A stretch of DNA of 64,000 nt from Gluconacetobacter dulcium (GCF_014174165.1 NZ_JABEQN010000002.1:1-64000), one strand, 5' to 3'. Positions 35,446 to 45,114 are shown, counted from the stretch's first letter. The notes: generated by a model from the sequence alone, not told the origin. Made by a program: numbers and translations.

Positions 35446-36840
35446 TCAGGACCGCGAGTCAGGCGAAATGATGACGCAATTGTCCGACCCCGTCGACAGG
35501 CGATGGCACGCTTCGACCGCAGCGTCATGCGACAGGCCGGTGAGCCGGGCGCGATAGAGCATGCCGTGGGGGGCGTGGATGCCGGCGACCTGCGGGCGGG
35601 CACTGGCCAGCACGCCGGCGGCGCGGCTGCGCGCATGACCCGTGGCCTGAGAGGCCAGCGATGCCGTGCCGAACGCGCCGACCTGGATCGCCCAGTCACG
35701 CTGGGCCGGCGCCAGGCTGCCGCGTCGCAGCAGCGGCGCAGGCTCGGCCATGGCGGGGCGGACGAGCTGGAAACCGTGCCCGGCGGACGAGGCGGGCTGG
35801 GGCGCGGGCGAGTGGGCCGCAACGGGTGCGGCGGATGCGATGGCGACAGGTGCGGGTGCCGGGGACGCGGAGGCCGTTGCGCTGTCGGTAGCTTCCGACT
35901 GCGCGCGGGAGGCCCAGGCGGCGCGGACGGCATCGGCCGACGTGCCCTGGCCGGCGGGGGCGACGGCCTTCCACGCCGTATAGGCCGGCGCCGGGGAGGC
36001 GGTGGCCTCCGCCGGAGCCTCGGCCACCTGGATCGGCTGGCTGTCGTTGCTGCTGCCCTGATGATCGTTGCGGTGGGCCCAGGCGGCGCGGACGGAATTG
36101 GTTTCGGTGCTGGTCTGCGCGGCGGCATAGACATGGCCGCGCGCGACATCGTGGGCTTCGACCATCAGGTCGGCCTGCGAGCGGACATTGGGGGTGATGC
36201 CGGCGATCTGCGGGCCGATCGCCGCGACGTAGTTGCGGGTTTCGCGCGGGAGCGACCGGTGGTGCAGCAGGAAGTCGTCCAGCCGGCCGGGACCCGTATT
36301 GTAGGCCGCCAGGAAGCCGGGGGAGCCGTAGATATCGTACATCTGCCGGATATAGGCGGTGCCGGCCATGATGTTGTCGCGGGGATTGAAGGGATCGTCG
36401 CCCAGCCCGTACTGGCCCTTCATTTCGTCATAGGTCGGCGGCATGAGCTGCATCAGGCCCATCGCGCCGGGGGCCGAGGTGACGAACTGACCGTTGCGGA
36501 AGAGTTGGCCGCCGGATTCGCGCTGCATGACCGAGCGAATCCAGGTATCCGGCACGTCGAATCGTTTGGAGGCTTCCATGATATAGGGGCCCCACGGATC
36601 GTCGGGCGGGCCGGGCGGGGCGTAGAAGGATTTGGCGTGAGCCCGGTATTCCGCGGCTTCCTGCATAACCGGGGCATGTTGCCCCGGATCGGTGGCGCAG
36701 GCTGCCAGCAGGCCGGCCAGTCCGACCGCGCCCGCGACACGGATGGCGAGCCGACCCTGTGCTCGTTCCGACAGGTCGCACGCGCGCTCCGTCGCGCGCC
36801 GGGACGGACGGGTGGGGCGGGCCTGCTTCTGTCGGGTCAT
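35446..36840 (-). CDS. Lytic transglycosylase lipoprotein with C-terminal SPOR domain
   Basis: This 464-residue protein has a lipobox-like LLAACA near residue 48. A soluble-lytic-transglycosylase domain (about 80-225) carries catalytic Glu in MQRESGGQLF, then GAMGLMQLMP and AYNTGPGRL. A low-complexity alanine/proline region (about 250-380) contains a repeated VRAAWAHR/VRAAWASR element, and a SPOR-like domain forms the last 80 residues (DWAIQVGAFGTASLA). It is expected to cleave peptidoglycan glycan strands at the outer membrane and to be drawn to denuded septal peptidoglycan by SPOR. The combination resembles RlpA-like division proteins in logic but uses an SLT domain. Confidence 0.85.
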   Translation of the reverse strand: MTRQKQARPTRPSRRATERACDLSERAQGRLAIRVAGAVGLAGLLAACATDPGQHAPVMQEAAEYRAHAKSFYAPPGPPDDPWGPYIMEASKRFDVPDTWIRSVMQRESGGQLFRNGQFVTSAPGAMGLMQLMPPTYDEMKGQYGLGDDPFNPRDNIMAGTAYIRQMYDIYGSPGFLAAYNTGPGRLDDFLLHHRSLPRETRNYVAAIGPQIAGITPNVRSQADLMVEAHDVARGHVYAAAQTSTETNSVRAAWAHRNDHQGSSNDSQPIQVAEAPAEATASPAPAYTAWKAVAPAGQGTSADAVRAAWASRAQSEATDSATASASPAPAPVAIASAAPVAAHSPAPQPASSAGHGFQLVRPAMAEPAPLLRRGSLAPAQRDWAIQVGAFGTASLASQATGHARSRAAGVLASARPQVAGIHAPHGMLYRARLTGLSHDAAVEACHRLSTGSDNCVIISPDSRS

Positions 36841-37057
36841 CGGGCGTTCATCCGGGACGGGCGCGAGTTCCGCGAGGGGAGCGCCGAGGGAAAGGCAGAA
36901 ATTTGGCGCCGATTATGGCGAAAATAGGGACCGGACCCCGTTTCGGACGTGAGAATGGCCATCTTCATCGTGAGCGCGTGCCACTCCTGGGCGGAAGTTC
37001 AGGTCAGAGAGGAAGAATATGCCCTAAATCTTTATAGAACGCCGTACTTCCGCGCAA

Positions 37058-37084
37058 CATGATCGCGTTGCCGTAGCGATCATG
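37058..37084. repeat. perfect 9-bp inverted repeat
   Basis: CATGATCGC at 37058-37066 and GCGATCATG at 37076-37084 are exact complements separated by nine bases (GTTGCCGTA). No T-run follows on either strand. It may be a regulator binding site or an RNA hairpin upstream of the transglycosylase gene or downstream of the debranching-enzyme gene. Confidence 0.7.
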
Positions 37085-37110
37085 TCGGCCTGTCGGAGCA
37101 TGGGGACGTT

Positions 37111-37135
37111 GGGGCCGGCTTTTCGCACCGGCCTC
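37111..37135 (-). terminator. possible terminator hairpin after the debranching-enzyme gene
   Basis: GGGGCCGG (37111-37118) and CCGGCCTC (37128-37135) form an 8-bp stem with one G-T pair around a 9-base loop, starting 9 bases beyond the stop of the gene ending at 37144. There is no U-run on the minus strand, so intrinsic termination is doubtful. Confidence 0.35.
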
Positions 37136-37143
37136 GCCCGTGG

Positions 37144-39333
37144 TCAGTTCGTGATCTGCACCTGGATGGATTGCGTGCGCTGGACGACGTTGATCGCGAC
37201 TTCGTCTTCGACGCGCACCAGGCGCACCGTGACTTTGTCGCCGCCGACTTCGAGGTTGTAGAGCGTCATCTGTTCCAGGAAATCGGGCAGGCGGGGGCGC
37301 TGGAAATGCACGGCGACCGCCGTCGGGTCGAAGCTCAGGCCGAGGACCGACTGGACCAGGGCCGGCAATGTCGCGGCCGCCCAAGCCTGCGGCGAGCAGG
37401 CGACCGGGTAGCGCACCGGCCCTTCCGCGCGGTTGCGGGTGAAGCCGCAGAACAGTTCCGGCAGGCGCCGCAAGTCCGTATGGAACGCGGCGTCGAACAT
37501 GCCCCGGAACAGCCGCTCGGCCTCGTCGCGATAGCCGTGGCGGGCGAAGCCCAGCCCGATCAGGGCGTTGTCGTGCGGCCAGACCGAGCCGTTGTGATAG
37601 GCCATCGGATTATAGCGGGCCTCGCCCTCGGGGATGGTGCGGATGCCCCAGCCGGAGAAGGACGAACGGTGCATCAGCCCGGCGACCAGACGCGGCACGC
37701 GGTCGGGGGTTGCGATATCGGTCAGCAGGATATGCCCGGCATTCGACGACCGGACGCGGCAGGGGTTCTTGTGGCCGTCGAGCGCCAGGGCGTAGGTGCC
37801 GAGTTCCTCGATCCAGAACCGGTCATTGAAGGCGACGCGCAGGGCGTCGGCCAGTTGGTCCTGCCGGTCTGCATAGGCGGTGCGGCCCAGGCGACGACCG
37901 ATGGTCGCGGCGGCGCGGCGCGCGGCGTAGACATAGGCCTGGACTTCACACAGCGCGATCGGCCCTTCGGCGAGGGTGCCGTCGGCGTGGAAGATGCTGT
38001 CGTAGCTGTCTTTCCAGCCCTGGTTGATCAGCCCGTCCTTGTTGCGGCGGCCATATTCGACGAAACCGTCGCCGTCGCGGTCGCCGTAGCGGTCGATCCA
38101 TTCGACGGCGCGTTCGATGTTCGGCCAGATCGTCGTCATCAGCGCCACGTCGCCGGTGCGTTCCAGATACTGGCCGGCCAGCATGACGAAGAGCGGCGTG
38201 GAATCGATCGAGCCGTAGTAATGGCGGAACGGGACTTCGCCCAGTTCGGCCATCTCGCCGTGCCGCACTTCGTGCAGGATCTTGCCGGGCTCGGCGTCGG
38301 CGATCGGGTCTTCGGTGTGGGCCTGATGGCGGGCGAGGTAGGCCAGCACGCCGCGCGCGATTTCCGGGTCCAGCCACAAAGTGAGCATGGCGGTGATCAG
38401 GGCGTCGCGGCCGAAGGCGGTGCTGAACCACGGCACGCCGGCATAGGGGTAGGGGCCGGTCTTCTTGTCCGTCAGCAGCATGTAGATGTCGCAGATGCAG
38501 CGGCGGATGGCCTCGTTGAAGATCTCGTTCGAGGTCGCGATGGCCGCCGCGCGGGACGAGGACAGGCGCAGCGCGCGCCGCGCCTCGACCGCGCCGCTCA
38601 GGAAGCGGCGGTTGGGCTGGGCTTCGTGCCGCTCGGTGGGATCGCACTCGATTTCGTAATGGATCAGCACGCGCTGGCCCGGTGGCAGGTCGAAGCGGAA
38701 GGTGGCGTGCTGGGCGGTGAGTTCGGCCGGCGGCGGCCAGAAGCGCAGCATGGTGGTGCGGCGCCGGTCGTCCAGACCGTCATAGGACAGTTTCACCTCG
38801 GCCTCGCCGACCTCCGGCGCGGCCATCGTGCCGCGTCGGGGGCGGGTGGAGCCGCGTGCCTCGAACAGGTCGGCGAAATCGGCCAGGAAACGGATGTCGA
38901 GCAGGGCCGTGCGGGGTTCGACATCGAAATTGCGAATCTCGACGCGCTCGTAGCAGACCCGGTTCCACAGGAAGCGCGACCGGCGCACATGCAGCAGGTC
39001 GTGATTCATGTGCCGGCCGTCCGGGCCGTCGATATCCGTGTTGGTCAGGTCGACCGACAGCATCACGTTATTCTCGCGCACCGTCGAGGACAGCAGGATG
39101 GGGCGCGTACCCTGGAGGCTCATCGACAGGCCGGACAGATAGCGCGTGTCGTGGAAATAGAGGCCGTCGGCGATGCCGTCGCCGTAGAGGATATCGCCCG
39201 TCTGGTCGAAGACCCCGAACATGTCGCCCTGTTTGAGCGTATGCAGGCGGCGTTCCGACAGGAGGGATTTCGCGGCGACGGGGAAGCCGTCCAGTTCCCC
39301 GGCGTGCGTCTGGGTTTCTGTTTGGCTGTCCAT
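37144..39333 (-). CDS. Amylo-alpha-1,6-glucosidase (glycogen debranching-like enzyme)
   Basis: This 729-residue protein has an N-terminal beta-rich glycogen-debranching domain (about residues 30-230, with YFHDTRYLSGLSM) and a C-terminal (alpha/alpha)6-barrel domain (about 280-700). Barrel motifs include PWFSTAFGRDALITAMLTL and NQGWKDSYDSIFHADG, which match the GDE catalytic region. No signal peptide is present, so it acts in the cytoplasm on glycogen or related glucans. Substrate specificity within the family varies. It is the promoter-distal gene of a co-directional set and lies 76 bases after the ZntB-like gene. Confidence 0.87.
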   Translation of the reverse strand: MDSQTETQTHAGELDGFPVAAKSLLSERRLHTLKQGDMFGVFDQTGDILYGDGIADGLYFHDTRYLSGLSMSLQGTRPILLSSTVRENNVMLSVDLTNTDIDGPDGRHMNHDLLHVRRSRFLWNRVCYERVEIRNFDVEPRTALLDIRFLADFADLFEARGSTRPRRGTMAAPEVGEAEVKLSYDGLDDRRRTTMLRFWPPPAELTAQHATFRFDLPPGQRVLIHYEIECDPTERHEAQPNRRFLSGAVEARRALRLSSSRAAAIATSNEIFNEAIRRCICDIYMLLTDKKTGPYPYAGVPWFSTAFGRDALITAMLTLWLDPEIARGVLAYLARHQAHTEDPIADAEPGKILHEVRHGEMAELGEVPFRHYYGSIDSTPLFVMLAGQYLERTGDVALMTTIWPNIERAVEWIDRYGDRDGDGFVEYGRRNKDGLINQGWKDSYDSIFHADGTLAEGPIALCEVQAYVYAARRAAATIGRRLGRTAYADRQDQLADALRVAFNDRFWIEELGTYALALDGHKNPCRVRSSNAGHILLTDIATPDRVPRLVAGLMHRSSFSGWGIRTIPEGEARYNPMAYHNGSVWPHDNALIGLGFARHGYRDEAERLFRGMFDAAFHTDLRRLPELFCGFTRNRAEGPVRYPVACSPQAWAAATLPALVQSVLGLSFDPTAVAVHFQRPRLPDFLEQMTLYNLEVGGDKVTVRLVRVEDEVAINVVQRTQSIQVQITN

Positions 39334-39409
39334 GACGGGGGTCCTTCGCTTCGAAACGGTTATCTTTGTCCGGCAGTACCCGGGGGCGGGTGCGATCGCG
39401 GGCTGGCTT

Positions 39410-40495
39410 TCAGAGCAGCTTGGTGAATTTGAGCAGCAGCCAGGCGACGACCATGAACAGGAAGCAGATGCCGCCGGCCTCTACCGTGCCCAGGGAGCCG
39501 CTTGCCAGGAACATGCCGCCGGTATTCATGCCGAAGAATCCGGTCACGAATGTGGCCGGCAGCATCAGGGTCGTCAGCACCGACACCGTGTACAGGCGCC
39601 GGTTGGTTTCTTCCGCCTGGCCCGAGGCGAGTTCATCCTGCAACGAACGCGCGCGGTCCTGCAATGCCATCAGATCGTCCAGCGCCGCATGAATCTGGCG
39701 CTGCGAGCGGTCGCGGATATCGTCCTCGGCCCATTCCGGCAGTTCCAGATCCTCGTTGTGGAAGATCCGGTCGACCGGCGAGATCACGCGGCGCAGTTCG
39801 GTCGAACGGCGCCGCACCTTGCCGATCAGGCCGCTGATGCGGCCGAAATCGGTGTGCTGGTCCAGGGTCAGCAGCAGATCTTCGGCGCGGTCGAGCTGGT
39901 CGTCCAGCATGGCGATGTTCCGACGCACGCTGTCGGCGAATTCCAGCAGCGTGCGGTCCACGATCTCGGCGGGGGTGCGGGGGCCGTCGTCGCGTTGCAG
40001 CCAGCGATAGGCGGCGCCCAGTGCCGGGACGGGGTGGCGCCGGGTGGTGATCAGCAGGTCGGGGAGCACCGCGAAACGCCAGGCCGAGACGCTGGTGTCG
40101 TCGTCGGTCATGCTGTCGTCGAAGCCGGGCAGGGCGCCGTAGACGATGTCGCCGTCGGCCTCCAGCCGGGTGCTGCGGTCGGTGCCCGACAGGGTGATGC
40201 GGGCTTCCTCGGTCAGGCAGGCGATGGCCTCGACCCGAGCCCGGCTGGCCGTATGCACGACATCGTAATGCAGCCAGACCCATCCGGCGGGCCGTTCTTC
40301 GGTCGTGGCGGGGGTGGTTTCGGCGTCTTCGGTATGGGGGGGGCGGCTGTTCAGGTGGTCGGCCGCCTGCTGGGGCGACAATTGCACCGGCCGGTGTCCG
40401 GGGACGCAGGAAACCGCCCAGACCAGACCATCCGCCGCATCGCTCTGCGGCGTATCGACGAGGGACAATTCGGTCTGGGCTATCGTGTCGGGCAT
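39410..40495 (-). CDS. CorA/ZntB-family divalent cation transporter
   Basis: This 361-residue protein has a large soluble N-terminal domain, a long helical stalk (about residues 180-295) and two C-terminal membrane segments separated by GMNTGG at 322-327. The GMN triad is the selectivity signature of CorA-type channels, and the N-terminal domain pattern (GWVWLHYDV) is closer to ZntB zinc transporters. The start is ATG 40495 (MPDTIAQTELSLVDTP). It is expected to be a homopentamer in the inner membrane that moves zinc or magnesium. Confidence 0.85.
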   Translation of the reverse strand: MPDTIAQTELSLVDTPQSDAADGLVWAVSCVPGHRPVQLSPQQAADHLNSRPPHTEDAETTPATTEERPAGWVWLHYDVVHTASRARVEAIACLTEEARITLSGTDRSTRLEADGDIVYGALPGFDDSMTDDDTSVSAWRFAVLPDLLITTRRHPVPALGAAYRWLQRDDGPRTPAEIVDRTLLEFADSVRRNIAMLDDQLDRAEDLLLTLDQHTDFGRISGLIGKVRRRSTELRRVISPVDRIFHNEDLELPEWAEDDIRDRSQRQIHAALDDLMALQDRARSLQDELASGQAEETNRRLYTVSVLTTLMLPATFVTGFFGMNTGGMFLASGSLGTVEAGGICFLFMVVAWLLLKFTKLL

Positions 40496-40585
40496 CGTGA
40501 TATCCGGGACCGCTCGCAATGCAAGCGCACACTTGGCATGGGTGCATGCAGGTTGCAATCCCATGAGCGGTGATCCGTCGGGCGG

Positions 40586-42124
40586 TCAGGTTTTTCGTGC
40601 GGGTCTCCAGTTCCTCGCCCAGGTGCGCAGGGCCATGCCTGCCTCCTTCAGGATCGGGGCCAGGGTGGCCTCGCGCGACCGGAAGATGCGCATGGTCGGA
40701 TACCAGGGTGACCGGCCGATGGCGTCCCCCCAGCGCCAGCAGGCGTCCTGGCGGCTGATCATCCAGACCGGGCAGCCCAGCGCGCCCGCCAGATGCAGCG
40801 GTGCGGTGTCGACCGAAATGACGAGATCGAGACTGGCCATGATCGCCGCCGTGTCGGCCATGTCGTGCACGCTGCCCATCGGGTCGCACAATGTCTGGCC
40901 GGTCCAGTCCGCGATTTCCTGCCGGGGCGCGCCCAGTTGAAGGCTGACCAGCGTTGCCGCGACGGGCGTCAGGGCCGTGGCCATCGTTGCCAGCGTCGTC
41001 GAGCGGCGTTGGTCAACGAGGGCGTGAATGGATTGCGGCCGCCACTCGCCCGCCCAGACCAGGCCGATACGCGGGCGGCGTTCCGGCAGCAGGGTGGCGA
41101 AGCGGGCGATATCGTCGGGATCGGGGTGCAGGTAGGGGATTGGTGCCGGAACGTCCCACAAGGATGTTGCCCCGGCGATGTGCGGCAGGTCGGGGATGGC
41201 CGCGGCGTAATCGTAGCCGTTCTGCCGCGCGAGCGTGCCTGTCTCGCACACCTTGGCCGCCGGATAGGATTGCGCCAGCAGGCGGACCAGGGGGCGGGGC
41301 ACGACGATCGTGACGTGCGCCCCTTTTGCCAGCAGGTCGGGTACGAAGCGGATGAACTGGATGGTGTCGCCCAGCCCCTGTTCCTGAAACAGTACGACAC
41401 CGCGCCCGGCAACCGCATCGCCGGGGCACAGGCGGGGCAGGGACAGATACCATGCGTCCCGGTCGTCGGGGGTGAGGTGCCGGTTGAAATAGCGCGGCCA
41501 GCCCTCGTCCAGACGGCCGGCCTTGATCAGCGCGCAGGCATGGCCGAACGTGATTCCGTAGTCTGTCGGGGCGAGGGCTTCGGCTTTCTCGTACCAGGAG
41601 ACGGCTTCCGCCGACCGGTCGAGGCAGAAGAGGGCGATGCCCATGTTTTTCAGCAGCGTGGGCGTGACGATGCCGTTTTCGAAACATCGTAGCAGGATTC
41701 GTAGGCTTTCCGCCGGGTGGCCGGCCTGGAGAAGGGCCGTGGACATGGCCTCGCAGAGCGTGCCGCTTTCGTCCGGGTAGCGGCCCAGCAGTTCGGCGAA
41801 CAGGGCGTGGCTACCCGCGAGGTCGCCGCGTACGACGTGGACATGCAGCAGCAGGCCCCATGCGGGGACCGTGTCCGGCCACCGATGCAGCACGGGACGC
41901 AGGAATGCCTCGACAAGGTCGTAGGCGGAACTGTGGCGCAGGATGATCGTGGCGGCGGTGACGGCGAGCCGCCAGTCGTCGGGATGGCGGGTGGTCACGT
42001 CCAGAAACAGGCGGACCGCGTCTTCTCCTCGGCCTGTGGCGAAGAGGGTGTCGCCGGTCCGCTCTATGTCCTCGGGGCATGGCGGGACGCCGTCGGTCGC
42101 GCTGTCGATCGAGCCGTCTGTCAT
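40586..42124 (-). CDS. TPR protein with glycosyltransferase-9-like C-terminal domain
   Basis: This 512-residue protein joins tetratricopeptide-like helical repeats (about residues 20-225, for example NMGIALFCLDRSAEAVSWYEKAEAL) to a Rossmann-type domain (about 235-505). That domain shows GRGVVLFQEQGLGDTIQFIRF and ISVDTAPLHLAGALGCPVW, both typical of ADP-heptose:LPS-like family 9 glycosyltransferases and O-GlcNAc-transferase-like bacterial proteins. No signal peptide is evident. Such fusions often modify surface glycans or flagellin, but no glycan cluster surrounds it, so the acceptor is unknown. It starts at ATG 42124. Confidence 0.75.
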   Translation of the reverse strand: MTDGSIDSATDGVPPCPEDIERTGDTLFATGRGEDAVRLFLDVTTRHPDDWRLAVTAATIILRHSSAYDLVEAFLRPVLHRWPDTVPAWGLLLHVHVVRGDLAGSHALFAELLGRYPDESGTLCEAMSTALLQAGHPAESLRILLRCFENGIVTPTLLKNMGIALFCLDRSAEAVSWYEKAEALAPTDYGITFGHACALIKAGRLDEGWPRYFNRHLTPDDRDAWYLSLPRLCPGDAVAGRGVVLFQEQGLGDTIQFIRFVPDLLAKGAHVTIVVPRPLVRLLAQSYPAAKVCETGTLARQNGYDYAAAIPDLPHIAGATSLWDVPAPIPYLHPDPDDIARFATLLPERRPRIGLVWAGEWRPQSIHALVDQRRSTTLATMATALTPVAATLVSLQLGAPRQEIADWTGQTLCDPMGSVHDMADTAAIMASLDLVISVDTAPLHLAGALGCPVWMISRQDACWRWGDAIGRSPWYPTMRIFRSREATLAPILKEAGMALRTWARNWRPARKT

Positions 42125-42148
42125 GCCATTCCCGTCATCCGCGCCGGA

Positions 42149-42547
42149 TTATTTCAGGTCGTCGGGAACCTTGCCGCCATTTTCGGCCAGCTTCTGCATG
42201 ACCGCCTTGTGCAGCCAGACATTCATCGACGCGGAGTCGTTGGTGTCGCCGGTGTAGTGCAGTTCTCCGGCCAGTTGCTTGCGTGCCGCCAGCGAACTGT
42301 CCAGGCCCAGCAGCTTCATGAGGTCGACGATCGATTGCTGCCAGTTGAGCGGCTGGGGCGCCTTGGCGGCCAGGTCGGTCAGGATGGCGGCGACGTCTAC
42401 CGGGGCGGAGGGGGTGGCCGGTGCCGCAGGTGCGGGGGCCTGTGCGGCCGGGGGCGGGGCGGACGGGGCGGTGGCCTGGGCGGCGGCCGGGGTGGTGGCT
42501 CCGGCGTGGCCGAAGATCGTGGACAGGATGGTGCCGAAGATGCTCAT
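42149..42547 (-). CDS. DUF3597-family protein
   Basis: This 132-residue protein starts MSIFGTILSTIFG, the characteristic N-terminus of DUF3597 proteins, followed by an alanine/proline linker (about 15-50) and a compact C-terminal domain (PVDVAAILTDLAAK to the end) rich in helices. No function is established for the family. The ATG at 42547 was chosen because it gives the family N-terminus; upstream in-frame sequence is unconserved in character. It lies 24 bases before the TPR/GT9-like gene and 70 bases after ahcY on the same strand. Confidence 0.8.
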   Translation of the reverse strand: MSIFGTILSTIFGHAGATTPAAAQATAPSAPPPAAQAPAPAAPATPSAPVDVAAILTDLAAKAPQPLNWQQSIVDLMKLLGLDSSLAARKQLAGELHYTGDTNDSASMNVWLHKAVMQKLAENGGKVPDDLK

Positions 42548-42617
42548 GCGCGGACTCTCCTCGTATCGGCTATCGGTGCCGCCTGGGGCGCGCATTGCCC
42601 CCAGGCGGCGCCGGGCC

Positions 42618-43916
42618 TTAGTAGCGGTACAGGTCGTTCTTGAACGGCCCGTTGACCGGAACGCCGATATACTCCGCCTGTTTCTCCGACATCTTCGACA
42701 GTTCGGCGCCGACCTTGGCCAGGTGCAGGGCCGCGACCTTCTCGTCGAGATGCTTGGGCAGCGTGTAGACCTGCCGCTCGTACTTGCCCTCGGGGGCGGT
42801 CCACAGCTCGATCTGCGCTAGCGTCTGGTTGGTGAAGGACGCCGACATGACGAAGGACGGGTGGCCCGTGGCGTTGCCCAGGTTCACCAGACGGCCCTCG
42901 GACAGCAGGATCAGGCGCTTGCCGTCGGGGAAGATGACCTCGTCGACCTGCGGCTTGATGTTGTCCCAGGTGAAGTTGCGCAGGGCCTCGACCTGGATCT
43001 CGGAATCGAAATGCCCGATATTGCAGACGATGGCGCGGTGCTTCATCGCGCGCATGTGGTCCACGGTGATGATGTCCACATTGCCCGTGCAGGTGACGAA
43101 GATGTCGCCGCGCGGGGCGGCGGCTTCCATCGTCACGACCTCGTAGCCTTCCATGGCCGCCTGTAGGGCGCAGATCGGATCGACTTCGGTGACCAGGACG
43201 CGGCAGCCGGCATTGCGCAGCGACGCCGCCGAGCCCTTGCCCACGTCGCCGTAGCCGGCGACGACGGCGACCTTGCCGGCCATCATCACGTCGGTGCCGC
43301 GACGGATCGCGTCCACCAGGCTTTCGCGGCAGCCGTACAGATTGTCGAACTTCGACTTGGTGACGCTGTCATTGACGTTGATGGCCGGCACGGCCAGCGT
43401 GCCCTTCTTCGCCATTTCCCACAGGCGGTGCACGCCCGTGGTCGTCTCCTCGGACAGGCCGCGCACGTCCTTCAGCATCTCGGGATATTTGTCGTGCATC
43501 AGCACGGTCAGGTCGCCGCCATCATCGAGGATCATGTTCGGCGTCCAGCCGTCCGGGCCCGTGATGGTCTGCTCGATGCACCACCAGAACTCTTCCTCGG
43601 TCAGGCCCTTCCAGGCGAAGACCGGCACGCCCGTCGCGGCGATGGCGGCGGCGGCGTGGTCCTGGGTCGAGAAGATGTTGCACGACGACCAGCGGACCGT
43701 GGCGCCCAGGGCGGTCAGGGTTTCGATCAGCACGGCGGTCTGGATCGTCATGTGCAGGCAGCCGGCGATGCGCGCGCCCTTCAGCGGCTGGCTGGCGCCG
43801 AATTCCTCGCGCAGGGCCATCAGGCCGGGCATTTCGCCCTCGGCGATCGCGATTTCCTTGCGGCCCCATTCCGCGAGAGCGATGTCGCGTACCTTATAGT
43901 CCGTGCTGGCGGTCAT
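42618..43916 (-). CDS. ahcY: Adenosylhomocysteinase
   Basis: This 432-residue cytoplasmic enzyme hydrolyses S-adenosylhomocysteine to adenosine and homocysteine, removing the inhibitor left by methyltransferases. The protein has the substrate-binding part ([30 protein letters not shown]), the Rossmann NAD-binding motif [15 protein letters not shown], and the C-terminal [18 protein letters not shown] followed by a tail ending DLYRY, which reaches the neighbouring subunit's NAD site. Length is normal. The start is ATG 43916. The 78-base gap upstream has no visible SAH riboswitch, so control by SAH at the RNA level is not supported here. Confidence 0.97.
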   Translation of the reverse strand: MTASTDYKVRDIALAEWGRKEIAIAEGEMPGLMALREEFGASQPLKGARIAGCLHMTIQTAVLIETLTALGATVRWSSCNIFSTQDHAAAAIAATGVPVFAWKGLTEEEFWWCIEQTITGPDGWTPNMILDDGGDLTVLMHDKYPEMLKDVRGLSEETTTGVHRLWEMAKKGTLAVPAINVNDSVTKSKFDNLYGCRESLVDAIRRGTDVMMAGKVAVVAGYGDVGKGSAASLRNAGCRVLVTEVDPICALQAAMEGYEVVTMEAAAPRGDIFVTCTGNVDIITVDHMRAMKHRAIVCNIGHFDSEIQVEALRNFTWDNIKPQVDEVIFPDGKRLILLSEGRLVNLGNATGHPSFVMSASFTNQTLAQIELWTAPEGKYERQVYTLPKHLDEKVAALHLAKVGAELSKMSEKQAEYIGVPVNGPFKNDLYRY

Positions 43917-43994
43917 GTTCCGTCCTGTTCGGTTGATGCAGAATCCCGGCGGGTATAGACGCTCGGGCCGGCGAGGGCTAGCGCGGGCGTGATC

Positions 43995-45005
43995 TCACGC
44001 CGTGGCGACGGCCTCGGCCGCGCGGAGCACGCGCAGGAAATTGCCGCCCCAGATCTGGGCGATCTGGTCCCGGTCGTAGCCGCGCCGTTGCAGTTCCGCC
44101 GTCAGTGCGGGGGACTGCGCGGCGTTGCGCCAGCCCTCGATCATGCCGCCGCCGTCGAAATCCGACGAGATGCCGACATGGCGCACGCCGATCCGGTTGG
44201 CGACATAGTCGATATGATCGACATAATCGGCCACGCTGACCGGTCGCTGGGCGCGGACTTCGCGCGGGCGCAGGAAGGCATCCACCGCCGTGATGTGGAT
44301 GACGCCGTCGCAATCGCGCAGGGCGTCGAGCTGTTCGTCGTCCAGGTTGCGCGGGTGGTCGCAGAGCGCGCGGACGCAGGAATGGGTCGCCAGGACCGGG
44401 CTGCGCGACAGGCGCACCGCCTGCATCATGGTGCTGCGCGCGGTGTGGGAGATATCGACCATCAGGCCCAGCCGGTTCATTTCGGCGATTGCCTCGCGGC
44501 CCAGGCCGGACAGGCCGCCATGGCGGGATTCGGGGTCGCTGAGGAAGGCCATCGGGCGGGCCGAATCCGCCAGGGCGTTATGGCCGTTGTGGGTCAGCGT
44601 CATGTAGCGCGCGCCGCGGGCGCGGAACTGCGCCAGCAGGGAAAGATCCTCGCCCATCGCATAGCCGTTTTCGACTGCCGGGACGATGGCGGTGATGCCC
44701 TCGCGGAACGCGGATTCGATCTCCGCCGCCAGCGGGCAGATTCGCGCCGGGCCGCCTTCGACGCCTTGGTTGATCGCATCGAGCATCGCCAGGGCCTGCC
44801 GGGAGATCGCGGCGTGGGCGGTCGGGTCGGTGGCGCCCTGGCCGACATAGGCGACGAGGCAGGCGGCTGCGATGCCGCCCCGGCGCAGCTTGGGTAGGTC
44901 GACATGGCGATAGTCGGTGTCCTGCGTGAAATCGCCCCGGTCGGGCCAGGGGATGTCGATATGCGTATCGACGGTCAGCAGGGGAGCGTGCGGAAGATCG
45001 GTCAT
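43995..45005 (-). CDS. Membrane dipeptidase (peptidase M19, renal dipeptidase family)
   Basis: This 336-residue zinc hydrolase belongs to the M19 family in the amidohydrolase superfamily. Visible metal and substrate motifs are H15 and D17 in DTHIDIP, a catalytic-region Glu in VPAVENGYA, H in VDISHTA, and VGISSDFDGGG near the C-terminus. Family members cleave dipeptides, including D-amino-acid-containing ones and L-D links. No signal peptide is present, so it appears cytoplasmic. It precedes ahcY on the same strand by 78 bases, without a clear functional tie. Confidence 0.88.
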   Translation of the reverse strand: MTDLPHAPLLTVDTHIDIPWPDRGDFTQDTDYRHVDLPKLRRGGIAAACLVAYVGQGATDPTAHAAISRQALAMLDAINQGVEGGPARICPLAAEIESAFREGITAIVPAVENGYAMGEDLSLLAQFRARGARYMTLTHNGHNALADSARPMAFLSDPESRHGGLSGLGREAIAEMNRLGLMVDISHTARSTMMQAVRLSRSPVLATHSCVRALCDHPRNLDDEQLDALRDCDGVIHITAVDAFLRPREVRAQRPVSVADYVDHIDYVANRIGVRHVGISSDFDGGGMIEGWRNAAQSPALTAELQRRGYDRDQIAQIWGGNFLRVLRAAEAVATA

Positions 45006-45073
45006 GGTGCCGCAATGTAGGCTGGAAACGCGCGATCCGTAAGGAGTGGCGGGCGGTATGGCGCGGCGGGAAT

Positions 45074-45114
45074 AAAAAAAACCTGCCTTCTGGCCCCGGA
45101 GGGAGAAAGGCAGG
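45074..45114 (-). terminator. Rho-independent terminator of the acetate transporter gene
   Basis: On the minus strand CCTGCCTT (45114-45107) pairs perfectly with AAGGCAGG (45089-45082) around a GC-rich loop, followed by eight T residues (45081-45074). It lies 58 bases beyond the stop of the transporter gene at 45172 and separates it from the dipeptidase gene. It is the clearest intrinsic terminator in the window. Confidence 0.9.

Larger units (their letters stand above)
36841..37143. other. 303-base intergenic region with two hairpins
   Basis: No gene is visible between the glycogen-debranching-like and transglycosylase genes, which are read on the same strand. It holds two inverted repeats listed separately (37058-37084 and 37111-37135). 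The part nearer the transglycosylase should carry its promoter, but none was identified with confidence. Confidence 0.6.

Noticed and set aside
43917-43994. SAH riboswitch upstream of ahcY
   Set aside because: The gap is only 78 bases and shows no conserved SAH-riboswitch core.
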